64,000 nt of DNA, from positions 381,118,114 to 381,182,113 of the forward strand of contig CM077676.1 of the NCBI GenBank assembly GCA_039707655.1, written 5' to 3'. This document shows, in pieces, positions 21,839 through 33,768 of the stretch. Source of the DNA: Elymus sibiricus (lineage: Eukaryota > Streptophyta > Magnoliopsida > Poales > Poaceae). A program made the position numbers and the translations under genes. A model generated the notes under the pieces. That model did no database searches. It was not told the origin of the DNA and saw only the letters and a list, made by a program, of their open reading frames with translations. Positions within the stretch are counted from its first letter, which is position 1. Every line of letters begins with the position of its first letter.

Positions 21839-22894
21839 CTCCTTGATAATATTATGATAAATTGTTCTCAATGGCATACCGAAAGAGCTCCAACTGGTAA
21901 GAAGTTAAATCCTGTTGAAGAAGTTTCTACTTCGGGTGCTAAAATGGATGCTATTATGAAAATGCTTGCTAGTAAAAATGCTCATGTTGATCCTAATGAT
22001 GTGCCATTATCTACTTTGATTGAGCAAAATAATGATGCCATTGATGTGAATTTTGTCTCTAGAAATAATTTCAACAACAATGCTTATAGAGGGAATTTTA
22101 ATCCTAGACCGTTTTCCAGAAATTCCTCTAATTCCTATGGTAATTCATATAATAATAATAATAATAATAATAGGATACCTACTGATCTTGAGAACAATAT
22201 TAAAGAATTTATTAATTCTCAAAAGATTTTTAATGCTATGGTAGAAGAAAAATTGAATAGAGTTGATGAAATGTCTAGGAACATGGATAGAATTTCTCAT
22301 GATGTGGAAAATCTTAAAATTAAAACTTTGCCACCCAAGCATGATATTACTGAGTCTATTAAATCTATCTATGTCTCCATTAATGAAAGTAAAGAAAGAA
22401 CCGCTAGGTTGAGAGCTAAGCGAGAATTCTTAGAAAAAGCTATTCCACCCGATTTTTACCGTAATCGTGATGAAGATATTAAAATGATTGGTGTCTCACC
22501 TATTGAACCTTTATTTAGTAATATAAAACTTGATGAAAAAGGGACTGTATATGAGTCAACTTTATTTAGAAGGCGTCCCAATTGTTCGGAGGGTGATGAT
22601 CTTAACGATAAAAATGATAAAAGTGGGTTTGGAGAGGTCAAGACTTTAAATAGTGATGTGCCCACTACTTTGGATTACAAGGACTTTAATTATGATAATT
22701 GTTCTTTGATTGAATGTATTTCCTTGTTGCAATCCATGATAAATTCACCCAATGCATATGAACAAAATAAAGCTTTCACTAAACATATTGTAGAAGCTAT
22801 GATAAAAGCTCATGAAGAAAAGATAGAGTTGGAGGTTTCAATACCTAGGAAATTGCATGATGAATGGGAACCTACTATTAAAGTAAAAAATTAA
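21839..22894 (+). pseudogene. gag of element D, 3' part
   Basis: This continues the frame broken at 8143 (CTC CTT GAT in both flanks). It is hydrophilic and Asn-rich, with a run of seven Asn encoded by an AAT microsatellite (22151-22171) and a coiled-coil-like stretch (LENNIKEFINSQKIFNAMVEE). The frame ends at the TAA at 22892. The protease homology that normally follows is in another frame from about 22900, so at least one small indel separates them. Confidence 0.7.
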
Positions 22895-22913
22895 ATATTA
22901 TAAATGTAATGCT

Positions 22914-23318
22914 TTGTGTGATCTAGGTGCTAGCGTCTCTACCATACCAAAATCTTTATGTGTTTTGCTAGGTCTCACCGATATGGATGCTTGTTCCCTT
23001 AACTTACATCTAGCAGATTCAACTATTAAAAAACCATTGGGTAGAATAAATGATGTTCTCATACTTGCAAATAGGAATTATGTACCCGTGGATTTTACTG
23101 TGCTTGATATTGAATGCAATCCGTCTTGTCCTATAATACTTGGTAGGCCTTTCCTACGAACCATAGGTGCTATTATTGATATGAAAGAAGGTAATATAAG
23201 ATTCCAATTCCCGCTAAAGAAAGGGATGGAACACTTCCCTAGAAATATAATTAAGCCACCATATGAATCTATTATGAAGGCCACCTATGGAATTAATTTG
23301 AAGGATGATAATACTTGA
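22914..23318 (+). pseudogene. retroviral-type aspartic protease segment of element D
   Basis: The 134-residue frame contains CDLGASVSTIPKSL. This is the catalytic D-S/T-G-A motif with Leu in the second position, as in many Athila-like plant elements. PIILGRPFLRTIGAIID, the second conserved block, follows. It would cleave the Gag polyprotein. It is out of frame with gag and stops at 23318, with no reverse transcriptase after it. Confidence 0.7.
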
Positions 23319-26149
23319 AATAATGCATTATGCCTAGCTAGGGGCATAAAACAATAGAGCTTGTTGGGAGGCAAACCAATATTTATCTTTATTGCTATTT
23401 TTATTTTTCTTGTGTCACACAATTATAGCTACTATTATTATTGTGTTTTTATCTTTTAATTAGTGTTTGTGCCTAGTCATGCCTTTAGGATGATTTGGAT
23501 GATAGTATAATTGATGCTGTTTGAAAAACAGAAAGTTTACACCCTGTTCTGGAATTTCAATTCTGTACTGGAGCGCGATAAAATCCTGAATTTTTTACAC
23601 AGTATTGGTATATGAATTTTTTACGTTGTCCTAATTTTTCAGAATATTTGGAGTTACACAAGTATGATTATTATTCAGATATTTACAGATTGTTCTGTTT
23701 TAGACAGATTCTGTTTTCTATTGCATAGTTCAATTATTTTAATGATGCTATGGATTATATCGGGGGATATAATTCATGGAGAAGTTAGAGTACAGTATAA
23801 TTATGCAAGAATTAAATATGAATCAATTTTTAGTAGTACCTAAAGTTTAAGATTTGTTTGCTATACTAACGGATCTCACGAGGTTTCTGTTGAGTTTTGT
23901 GTGCTGAAGTTTTCAAGTTTTGGGTGAGATCACGATGGATGAAGGAATAAGAAGCGGCAAGACCCTAAGCTTGGGGATGCCCAAGGCACCCCAAGGTAAT
24001 ATTCAAGGAATACCCAAGCCTCTAAGCTTGGGAATTCCCCGGATGGCATCCCCTCTTTCGTCTACAAACCATCAGTATATCACTTGGAGCTATATTTTTA
24101 TTCAACACATGATATGAGTTTTACTTGGAACGTCTTGTGCCATAGTTTTCTTTCTTGGTTGATTTTTAGTTTGCCACAATCATCTTTAGCGTAACACACC
24201 TTTTTGAGAGGGACACGCATTTATCGTGCTTTGCTAGAATACTCTATGTGCTTCACTTATATATTTTGAGCTAGGAAGTTGCTCTAGTGCTTCACTTTTA
24301 TCTTTTAGAGCACGGCGGTGGTTATATTTTAAATAAATAGTTGCACTCTCATGCTTCACTTAAATCTTTTTGAGAGTCTAATAAATAGTAAGGGCAGTTT
24401 GCACAGGTTATAAGATTAGTCCATAAAGGATAGGTATTCAAGAAGGATATAATAAAAACTTTCATGTAGATCACCGAATATGATAAGTTTGATTCCTTGC
24501 AATAGTTTTGCGATATTAAGATGGTAATATGTGGATGTACTAGAGAATGATTATGGTTTAGTAAGAATATTGGTGTTAAGGTTTGTGATTCCTGAAGCAT
24601 GCACGTATAGTCCCTAGTTATGCGATGAAGTTGGAGCATGATTTATTATTGAGTGTTTACCTTATGAGTGGCGGTCAGGGACGAGCGATGGTCTTTTCCT
24701 TCCAATCTATCCCCCTAGGGGCATGCGAGTAGTACTTTGCTTTGAGGGCTAATAGACTTTTACAATAAGTATGCGAGTTCTTTATGACTAATGTGAGTCC
24801 ATGGATTATACGCACTCTTACCTTTCCGCAATTTGCTAGCCTCTTCGCTACCGTGCATTGCCCTTTCTCACCTTGAGAGTCAGTGCAAACTTCGCCGGTG
24901 CATCCAAACCCCGTGATATGATACGCTCTATCACACATAAGCCTCTTTATATCTTCTTCAAAACAGCCACCATACCTACCTATTATGGCATCTCCATAGC
25001 CATTCCGAGATATATTGCCATGCAACTTCCACCGTTCCGTTTATATGACACACACCTTCATTGTCATATTGCTTTGCATGATCATATAGCTGACATAGTA
25101 TTCGTGGCTCAGCCACAGTTCATCATTTTTTATACATGTTACGCTAGATCATTGCACATCCTGGTACACTGCCAGAGGCATTCATATAGAGTCATATTGT
25201 TCTAGTATCGAGTTGTAAGTAAATAAAAGTGTGATGATCATCATTATTAGAGCATTGTCCCGGTGAGGAAAGAATGATGGAGACTATGATTCCCCCACAA
25301 GTCTGGATGTGACTCCGGACAAAAAAAAGCCAAAAAGAGCCCAACAAAAAAAATGAGAGAAAAAGAGAGAAGGGGCAATGTTACTATCCTTTTCCACACT
25401 TGTGCTTCAGAGTAGCACCATGTTCTTCATATAGAGAATCTCCTGCGTTGTCACTTTCATATACTAGTGGGAATTTTTCATTATAGAACTTAGCTTGTAT
25501 ATTCCGATGATGGGCTTCCTCAAATGCCCGAGGTCTTCATGAGCAAGCAAGTCGGATGCACACACACTTAGTTCAGTTTGAGCTTTCATACACTTATAGC
25601 TCTTAGTGCATCCATTGCATGGCAATCCCTACTCCTCGCATTGATATCAATTGATGGGCATCTCCATAGCCCGTTGATTAGCCGCGTCGATGCGAGACTA
25701 TCTTCCTTTCTGACCTCCCCTTATTGATCCCTATCACCACATTCTATTCCACCCATAGTGCTATATCCATGGCTTGCGCTCATGTATTGCGTGAGAGTTG
25801 AAAAAGTTGAAGCGCGTTAAAAAGTATGATCCAATTGCTCGGCTTATCATCGGGGTAGTTCATAATTAATACTTTGTGTTAGGAATACTAAGCATGACGG
25901 GCTATATGATTTTGTAGGGATAGCGTTCTTTAGCATTTTTATTTTGAAAGGCATGATTGTTTGTTGGTATGCCTGAGTATTGATGTCTTTATATCAAATT
26001 ATAGACTATTGCCTTGAATCACTCGTTTCTTAATATTCATACCGTAAAAGAGATTACATGATAAACATCTTAGGTAGAAATCCACATCAAAAATTCTGTT
26101 TTTATCATTTACCTACTCGAGGACGAGCAGGAATTAAGCTTGGGGATGC
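23319..26149 (+). other. non-coding 3' domain of element D
   Basis: It aligns with 2271-5079 of element A over about 2.8 kb and has no convincing gene. It carries an internal polypurine copy at 23966-23979, a variant copy at 24023, and the true polypurine tract at 26135-26149. Confidence 0.7.
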
Positions 26150-27711
26150 TGATACGTCTCCAACGTATCTATAATTTTTTATTGTTCCATGCTATTATAG
26201 TATCAATCTTGGATGTTTTATATGCAATTATATGTCATTTTATATCATTTTTGGGAAATAACCTATTAACCTAGTGCCCAGTGCCAGTTGCTATTTTCTG
26301 CTTGTTTTTGGTTTTTCGGAAAATCAGTACCAAACAGAGTCCAAACGCTACGAAAATTTTTGACGATTTTTTCCTGGACAAAAGAGACCCTAGAAGCTTT
26401 GGGGGAGGGCCAGAATACCTACGAGGAGAAGACAAGGCAACAGGGCGCGCCCAGGGGGGTGGCCGCGCCCAATTACCTTGTGGGCCCCACGTGGCTCCTT
26501 TTGACCTAATTCTACTTCTATAAATTCTCAAATATTGGGACACCAATAGAGAGCCCCACGAAATAACTTTTCCACCGCCGCAAGCTTCTGTTCTTCCGCG
26601 ATCCCATATGGAGGCCTTTTCCGGCACCCTGCCGGAGGGGGAATTGATCACGGAGGGCTTCTACATCAACCTTGCTGCCCTACCGATGATGTGTGAGTAG
26701 TTTACCACAGACCTACGGGTCCATAGCTAGTAGCAAGATGACTTCTCTCTCTTTGATCTTCAATACAATGTTCTCCTCGATCTTCTTGGAGTTCTATTCG
26801 ATGTAATCTTTTTTTGCGGTGTGTTTGTTGGGATCAGATGAATTGTGGGTTTATGATCTGAATATTCATGAGAAGTAATTGAGTCTTTTCTGAACTTTAT
26901 TATGCATGATTTTTATAGCTTTGTATTTCTCTCTGATCTATCTGTTTGGTTTGGCCAACTAGATTGATTTATCTTCAGCAGGAGAGGTGCTTTGTAATGG
27001 GTTCAATCTTGCGCTGCTCTATATCCCAGTGACAAAGTAGGGGACAAAACATGTATTTGTATTGTTTCCATTAAGGGTAAAACGACGGGGTTTATTCATA
27101 TTGATTGGGTTTACTTTGTCTACATCATGTCATCTTGCTTAAGGCGTTACTCCGTTTTCATTAACTTAATACCCTAGATGCATGCTGGATAGCGGTCAAT
27201 GGGTGGAGTAATAGTAGTAGATGCAGGCAGGAGTTGGTCTACTTGTCTCGGACGTGATGCCTATATACATGATCATTTCCTTGAATATTGTCATAACTAT
27301 GCGTTTTTCTATCAATTGCCCAACAGTAATTTGTCTACCCACCGTATGCTATGTGTTCGAGAGAGAAGCCTCTAGTGAAAACTATGGCCCCCGGGTCTAC
27401 TCTAAACATAAAAAAGAAAACCTAAATATACTTGCTGCAATTTTATTTATTTTATTTTGTTTTGCAATTTATCTATCTACCACTACAAGATTTAATCCTT
27501 GTAAGTAACGAGTTCAAGGGGATTAACGACCCTCTTGCCCGCGTTGGGTACAAGTATTTGCTTTTGTGTGTGCATGTGCTGTTCACGAGGCTTTGTGTGA
27601 TTCTCCTACTGGTTCGATAACCTTGGTTCTCACTGAGGGAAATACTTATCTCTACTGTACTGCATCTCCTCTCCTCTTTGGGGAAAATGCCAACGCAACT
27701 CACAAGTAGCA
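26150..27711 (+). repeat. 3' LTR of element D
   Basis: This complete LTR of 1562 bases starts TGATACGTCTCC and ends CAAGTAGCA, with TATAAAT at 26519-26525. GTACC (27712-27716) follows as the inferred TSD. Confidence 0.85.
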
Positions 27712-27852
27712 GTACCCGCCAAGTCCCTGGTGAAGCCCGATATGCTCGTGCCACAGGTTAGAGGCTTCCGGGGTCCTTCCTCATTAATGGGCTGTCAGTC
27801 CGGCCCATGGACTAGACCGGCTAACCTGGGACCCCCTAGTCCAGGACACCGT
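27712..27852 (-). repeat. 3' LTR of element G (5' part)
   Basis: It contains GATATGCTCGTGCCACAGG and CCCTAGTCCAGGACACC, both shared with 44490-44611 and 54407-54424. The missing part lies beyond D, outside the window. Confidence 0.7.
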
Positions 27853-28404
27853 CAGTAGCCCCCGAACTTGTCTTCAAAGCCGAGGATGGTAGTCTTCTTC
27901 GGATAATGCCTTCGGCTGGATAGTCTTGTTCAGATGATGCTTTCGGCCGGATAGTCTTCGGCTTAGCAGGCAAGTTCCTCTCAACGCCCCAGGCTGAGCA
28001 TCCGCACAAAGCTTGTAGATTCCCAATCAGCCGATATTGCCCTCCCAACAGGGGATCAGGCCAACCGACCACACGCCACCAAAAATGCACCTCCACTTGT
28101 CCAAGGTGCGTGGCTTGCTTTGTATAGAAGACTAGAACCACCGGTGTGTTCGGCCGTCAATTACTGACAACTTTCCCAAAGTGCCACAACCCGTTACATC
28201 ATGTACATCAGTTATTGCTTATTTGGATCACGGTTCGAGGTAACCCTCTTATTGGCACGTCTTATCAAAACAGAGATCATGCCCCGCATTTTAGGGGAGA
28301 TCATCAATCAGTTGTTTCACCCAATGCGGCCATAACGGCATGATCAGCCTAAACGTGGCAATTTTTAGGTGAAGCGAAGGGGGCGTTTTGCCTTTTTTAC
28401 TGAC

Positions 28405-28412
28405 TTATAAAG
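28405..28412 (+). promoter_or_regulatory. TATA-like box of the antisense gene in G
   Basis: TTATAAAG lies 130 bases before the ATG at 28542, with a C/T-rich stretch between (28440-28540). It suits a plant TATA promoter driving transcription opposite to the element's own LTR promoter. Confidence 0.4.
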
Positions 28413-28541
28413 GGCAGGAGGTGACGAATCCTTTTTCGCCCACGCTCTCATTCTGCTCCCGTGCCCGAATCTCCAAAGCTCCCGCATCCTCAATCTTGAT
28501 TCCAGGCCTAAATCTGTCTTCCACTTCCACATCTCGTGTCC

Positions 28542-31500
28542 ATGGCTGATGCGGATGCAAAGGGGAGGTGGGTGGCCTCCAAGGTCACCGACACCACCAT
28601 CAGCGAGCTCCAGGCGACGGGATACAATCCAGCCGACGCCGCCTGTAGGGCTCCCGAGCCCGGTGCTACTTGTAGACTGCGTTGGTATTTCCCCGAAGAG
28701 GAGAGGATGATGCAGTATAGTAGAGATAAGTATTTCCCTCATTTAAGAACCAAGGTTATCAATCCAGTAGGAGAACCACACAAAATCCCTTTAGCGGCAC
28801 CTGCACACACAAAAGCAAACACTTGCACCCAACGCAAATAAGAGGGTTGTCAATCCTCTTAGCGGTTATTTTCAAGGATTAATTCTGATAGTGATAGATA
28901 GATAAAGTAAAATACTAAATAAAATAAAAGTAAATAAATTGCAGCAAGGTATTTTTGGTTTTTAATATATGATAAAAGTAGACCCGGGGGCCATAGTTTT
29001 CACTAGAGGCTTCTCTCTCGAACACATAGCATACGGTGGGTAAACAAATTACTGTTGGGCAATTGATAGAAAAGCAAATAATTATGACAGATTCATGGCA
29101 ATGATCATTTATATAGGCATCATGTCCGAGACAAGTAGACCGACTCCTGCCTGCATCTACTACTATTACTCCACCCATCGACCGCTATCCAGCATGCATC
29201 TAGGGTATTAAGTATGAAACAGAGTAACGCCTTAAGCCAGATGACATGATATAGACAAAGTAAACTCAAGCAATATGAATAAACCCCATCTTTTTATCCT
29301 TAATGGCAACAATACAAATACGTGGCATGTACCTTTTTGTCACTGGGATTGAGCACTGCAAGATTGAACCCATCACAAAGCACCTCTCCCATTGCAAGAG
29401 AAACCAATCTAGTTGGCCAAACCAAATCGATAGATCGGAGAGAAATACAAAGCTATAACAATCATGCATAAAAGAGTTCGCAGATGACTCAAATATTTCT
29501 CATGAATGATATGATCATAAACTCACAATTCATCGGATCCCAAAAAACACAACGTAAAATAAGATTACATTGGATAGAACTCCAAGAACATCGAGGAGAA
29601 CATGGTATTGAAGATCAAAGAGAGAGAAGAAGCCATCTAGCTACTAGCTATGAACCCGTAGGTCTGTGGTAAACTACTCACACATCATCGGAAGGGTAGC
29701 AAGGTTGATGAAGAAGCCCTCCGTGATCGATTCCCCCTCCGGCAGAGTACCGGAAAAGGCCTCCAGATGGGATCGTGGAAGAACAGAGGCTTGCGGCGGC
29801 GGAAAGGTTTTCTCTTCTGTCTCTTTGGTATATTGGGAATATTTGGGAATGTATAGCGTTGGAATTAGGTCAAGAGATGCCACGAGGGGCCCACAAGCCT
29901 GGGGGCGCGCCCTACCCCCCAGGGCGCGCCTCCCGAGCTTGTCGCTCCCTTGTGGCTCGTCTGGTCTTCTCCCGAAGCTTCGACGGTCCCTTCTGGTCCA
30001 GAATAAATTAATCCAAAGTTTTTTCTTCGTTTGGACTCTGTTTGATAGTGATTTTCTGAAAAGGCAAAAACAAGCAAAAAACAACAACTGGCTCTGGGCA
30101 CTGGGTTAATAGGTTAGTCCCAAAAAATGATATATAATGGCATATAATTGCATATAAAACATCCAAGATTGATACTATAATAGCATGAAACAATCAAAAA
30201 TTATAGATACGTTGGAGATGTATCACCCGGCAACGCGTCCCCACTCCTAATCCTGGGGAGCTGGTCGTCTTCATCCCCCACCTCGTCCGAGGTCTGGGGT
30301 TCCCCCTGCACCCTTTCGTGCGGGGGATTCTTCCACGGGCTAGATTTCCACAACCTAGCCCCAAATTCCATTATGCACCTTACCACCTTCATCATAGTTT
30401 GTGAGACGTTCCTGCGCATGGAACCGCACTTCGGCCTGTGGCTGAAGACCTTCTGCGTCGAGCCGAAGAGTAGGGGTGCCGAATTCGCTGAGTGCGGGGG
30501 CACTATGATCAGCAAACTCCAGAAGCCGGAGTGGCTGGAAGGCACCTTCATCAAGACTGTGAAGATCTGGCAGCGCGAGTGGTTCTACATCACAGAACCG
30601 CTCGCCGCGGGCCAGGTCGCGGCTTCCGTCTTCACAGATATGCCTCCGAGGAAGCTAGTGTCCTGGCAGAAGCAGGGCCTGGAGTGGGGTAACCCGGATG
30701 AAGTCGTCTCTCTCCAGGAGAGGATCCGGTACCTCAAAAAGAAGTTTAAGCTAGTGGATGTGGTGGATGTGATGTTGCATCGCCGCATCCTTCCACTCCA
30801 GCTTCGCGCTAGCCCCATGTGGCTCTACAAGCCCGAAGACATACCGACAGTGCGGAACTTCTTCCGCACCTGCATAGATGGGATGTGGACGGCTCTCTTC
30901 AAGCCGTCCCAGAAAGAATTCCCCGAGGACGGGCCGGACAGCGGCTATACCTCCGTACATGGCCCATCCGAGGTATCAATCGTCTCGCATGTTTAGTAAC
31001 TAAACTTCATTTTGTATTTGCTTGAACCTTCCTCCATTCTTTTCAGAAATGGGTGTCCAAGGCGGCGCTCATCAAGTGCTCGGCGCCGCTGCCCGAAGAC
31101 AACCGGACCCCGAGCTATAGGCCCTCTTGGCCATGGTGCCCCTAAGGGCCCGGGCCAAGGCAAAGAAAGAGCCGGGGAAGAAAAGGGGAGGTCTTCGGAT
31201 CCGAGACACCTCGGATGCTAGGTCCGAGGACATCCGAGCTCTTTCCTCTGACAAGGAGGGAAGATAGGGAGAAGGAGGGGAAGGGGAGGAAGACACTTCT
31301 TCCCCGAAGAGAAAAAGGGCGGCGTTCGAAGACGTCGCGGGGGGCGATGCCCCCCGAACCCGAAGGCGCCTTGTGAAGGTCGTTGACACCGTGCCCCGCA
31401 AGGGCCCTGTTGCGGCCGAGGTCGTCTCCTCCGAATCAGAGGACGACCTCATCGAGCCGCGCAGGGAGAGACCATCGCCGAGGAGGTATGTCCTTTATAC

Positions 31501-32094
31501 TTTATTTCCATACGGGTTGTATGCGCCCTAGTTCCTCTCTCCCACAAATCTAATTGATCATTTGTCCTTCATAGCCCACAGCGCTCCCGTATCAGCGACA
31601 AGGAGTCGTCGAGCAGGCTCCCTCCACCCAGCGCATCAGAGAAGCGTCTCCGTTCCCCTCCTGCCCATGACGGGCTGGGGGAGGCGACCTCTCAGCAAGC
31701 CACGCCCGTGCCTACCATGAGGGACGGCGCCAATGTCTCCATGGCTGAAGCGGAGGCCTCGGCCTCCAAAGATCCGCTAGGGAAGAACCCTTCTTCCAAG
31801 GAAGGGGAAAAGCTAGGGCAACTGACAACCTCGGCCCCCGTCGATCCAGAGCCACCTCGACAGCCGACCACGGCAGCGGTTCCTCCTTCAACCGAGAGAA
31901 TCGAGGTGGCCCGTCCATCCCTACCTGCTGGAGGGCAAGTGTCCATGGGGTGGACCGAAGGGATGGAGGTGTCCTTTACGGGCCCCTCCATCGTTGTTGA
32001 GCACCACGTCCTTCTAGGCGCGGTGCTATAGAATTATCTGTCCGCGAAGGCCGGAATAAGGGAGGCCTTCAAGGGCCTCTATGAAGGCTTTGAG
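28542..32094 (+). pseudogene. antisense gene of element G, putative gypsy-type transposon protein (PF04195-like), degraded
   Basis: The frame starts MADADAKGRWVASKVTD and is interrupted by solo LTR K (28664-30225, TSD CCCGG). After K come GELVVFIPHLVRGLGF and FHNLAPNSIMHLTTF, then WLKTFCVE, EWFYITEPLAAG, SWQKQGLEWG and LYKPEDIPTV. These are typical of the plant 'putative gypsy type transposon' family. Introns are inferred at 30973-31046 and 31496-31574, with another donor at 32095 (GAG-GTAAGC). Element I then cuts the gene at 32323. The conserved N-terminal block is one frame off from its neighbours, and a stop follows WCP in the second exon, so this copy is broken. Function in the element is unknown. 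Confidence 0.65.
28664..30225 (-). mobile_element. solo LTR K, same family group as A and D
   Basis: A single complete LTR of 1562 bases, minus orientation, starts TGATACATCTCC and ends AAGTAGCA when read on the minus strand. It is flanked by CCCGG (28659-28663 and 30226-30230). A solo LTR with a clean TSD indicates recombination between the two LTRs of an earlier full insertion. Confidence 0.9.
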
Positions 32095-32322
32095 GTAAGC
32101 GCATGATTGTCTTCTGAAATTATGTCATCACATAGAGCTTTTTAGCACTAGATGCACCCAATAGCTCTTTAGCAGACAAGTAACAAGGGGATCGTCCGAG
32201 GACTTATACCACTGTAGATACGTATCACAAGTGTATAACCACAGTAGCCCCCGAGCCCTGAGTTAGATGCAAAAATCTTACTCGGTGATCCTAGGGAGAA
32301 ACGATAGTTTATAAAAATGAAT

Positions 32323-33690
32323 TGATACGTCTCCGTCGTATCTACTTTTCCAAACGCTTTTGCTCTTGTTTTGGACTCTAATTTGCATAATTTGAATGGA
32401 ACTAACCCGGACTGACGCTGTTTTCAGTAGAACTACCATGGTGTTGTTTTTGTGCAGAAATCAAAGTTCTCGGAATTGGACGCAACTTTTTGGAGATTTT
32501 TTATGGAATATATAAAAAATAATGGCGCAAGAATCAACTGGAGAGGGGGCCCCTGTTGCTCACAAGGCAACAGGGCGCGACCCCCCTAGGGGCGCGCCGG
32601 GATGCCTTTGGGGCCCACAGAGGTCCTTCTGACCTAATTCCAATGCTATAAATTCTCTTTCCCCAAGAAAAAAATAACAGAAGAAGTTTCATCCCGTTTT
32701 ATGATACGAAGCCGCCGCCACCTCCTGTTCTTCATCGGGAGGGCTGATCTGGAGTCCGTTCGGGGCTCCAGAGAGGGGGATTCGTTGCCATCGTCATCAT
32801 CAACCATCCTCCATCACCAATTTCATGATGCTCACAACCGGGTGTGAGTAATTTCTCTGTAGGCTTGCTGAACGGTGATGGGTTGGATGACATTTATCAT
32901 GCAATCGAGTTAGTTTTGTTACGGCTTGATCCCTAGTATCCACTATGTTCTGAGATTGATGTTGCTATGACTTTGCTATGCTTAATGCTTGTCACTAGGG
33001 CCCGAGTGCCATGATTTCAGATCTAAACCCTTTATGTTTTCATGAATATATTTGATGCACTTGTTATTGTTCTGATCCGTAGACCCCATAGTGACAATTG
33101 TTTGGGATACTCTCCGGGGATGACTGTAATTCGAGGAGTTCATGTATTCACCATGTGTTAATGCTTTGTTCCGGTTCTCTATTAAAAGGAGGTCTTAATA
33201 TCCCTTAGTTTCCTTATGGACCCCACTGCCACGGGAGGGTAGGACAAAAGATGTCATGCAAGTTCTTACTATAAACACATATGACTATATACGGAATACA
33301 TGCCTACATTATATTGATGAATTGGAGCTATTGTGTATTGCTCTAGGTTGTGACTGTTACATGATGAATGTCATCCAACATAATTATCCATCACTGATCC
33401 AATGCCTACGCTTTTCGCATATTGATCTTTGCTAAGTTACTTCCGTTGCTACTGCTGTTACAATCACTACAAAACTGCTAGTGTTACTGTTTCTGTTACT
33501 ATTGCTACTGTTACTACTGTGCTACTAAACACTTTGCTGCAGATATTTAGTTCTCCAGGTGTGGTTGAATTGACAACTCAACTACTAATACTCACAAATA
33601 TTCTTTGGCTCCCCTTGTGTCGAATCAATAAATTATGGTGAAATACTACCCTCGAAGACTGTCGCGATCCGCTATACTTGTGGGTTATCA
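32323..33690 (+). repeat. 5' LTR of element I
   Basis: This LTR of 1368 bases runs from TGATACGTCTCCGTCG to GGGTTATCA, with TATAAAT at 32647-32653. It aligns with 42712-44108 apart from scattered substitutions and a roughly 28-base indel near 33052. Confidence 0.85.
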
Positions 33691-33768
33691 AGACCTTTTT
33701 CTGGCACCGTTGCCGGGGAGCATAGCTCTATTTGTTGAGTCACTTGGGATTTGTATCTGTTGATCACT

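Larger units (their letters stand above)
6762..27711 (+). mobile_element. LTR retrotransposon D, Gypsy-like, gag-protease only, interrupted
   Basis: D has a partial 5' LTR (6762-7336), primer binding site (7348-7366), gag (7533-8143, resuming 21839-22894), a protease segment (22914-23318), a non-coding 3' domain (23319-26149), a polypurine tract (26135-26149) and a 3' LTR (26150-27711). The composite element C (8144-21838) is inserted in gag with TSD CTCCT. CACTA E plus element A split the 5' LTR. There is no RT, RNase H or integrase. The host is the 3' LTR of G, and GTACC at 27712-27716 should be the D TSD. Confidence 0.85.
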
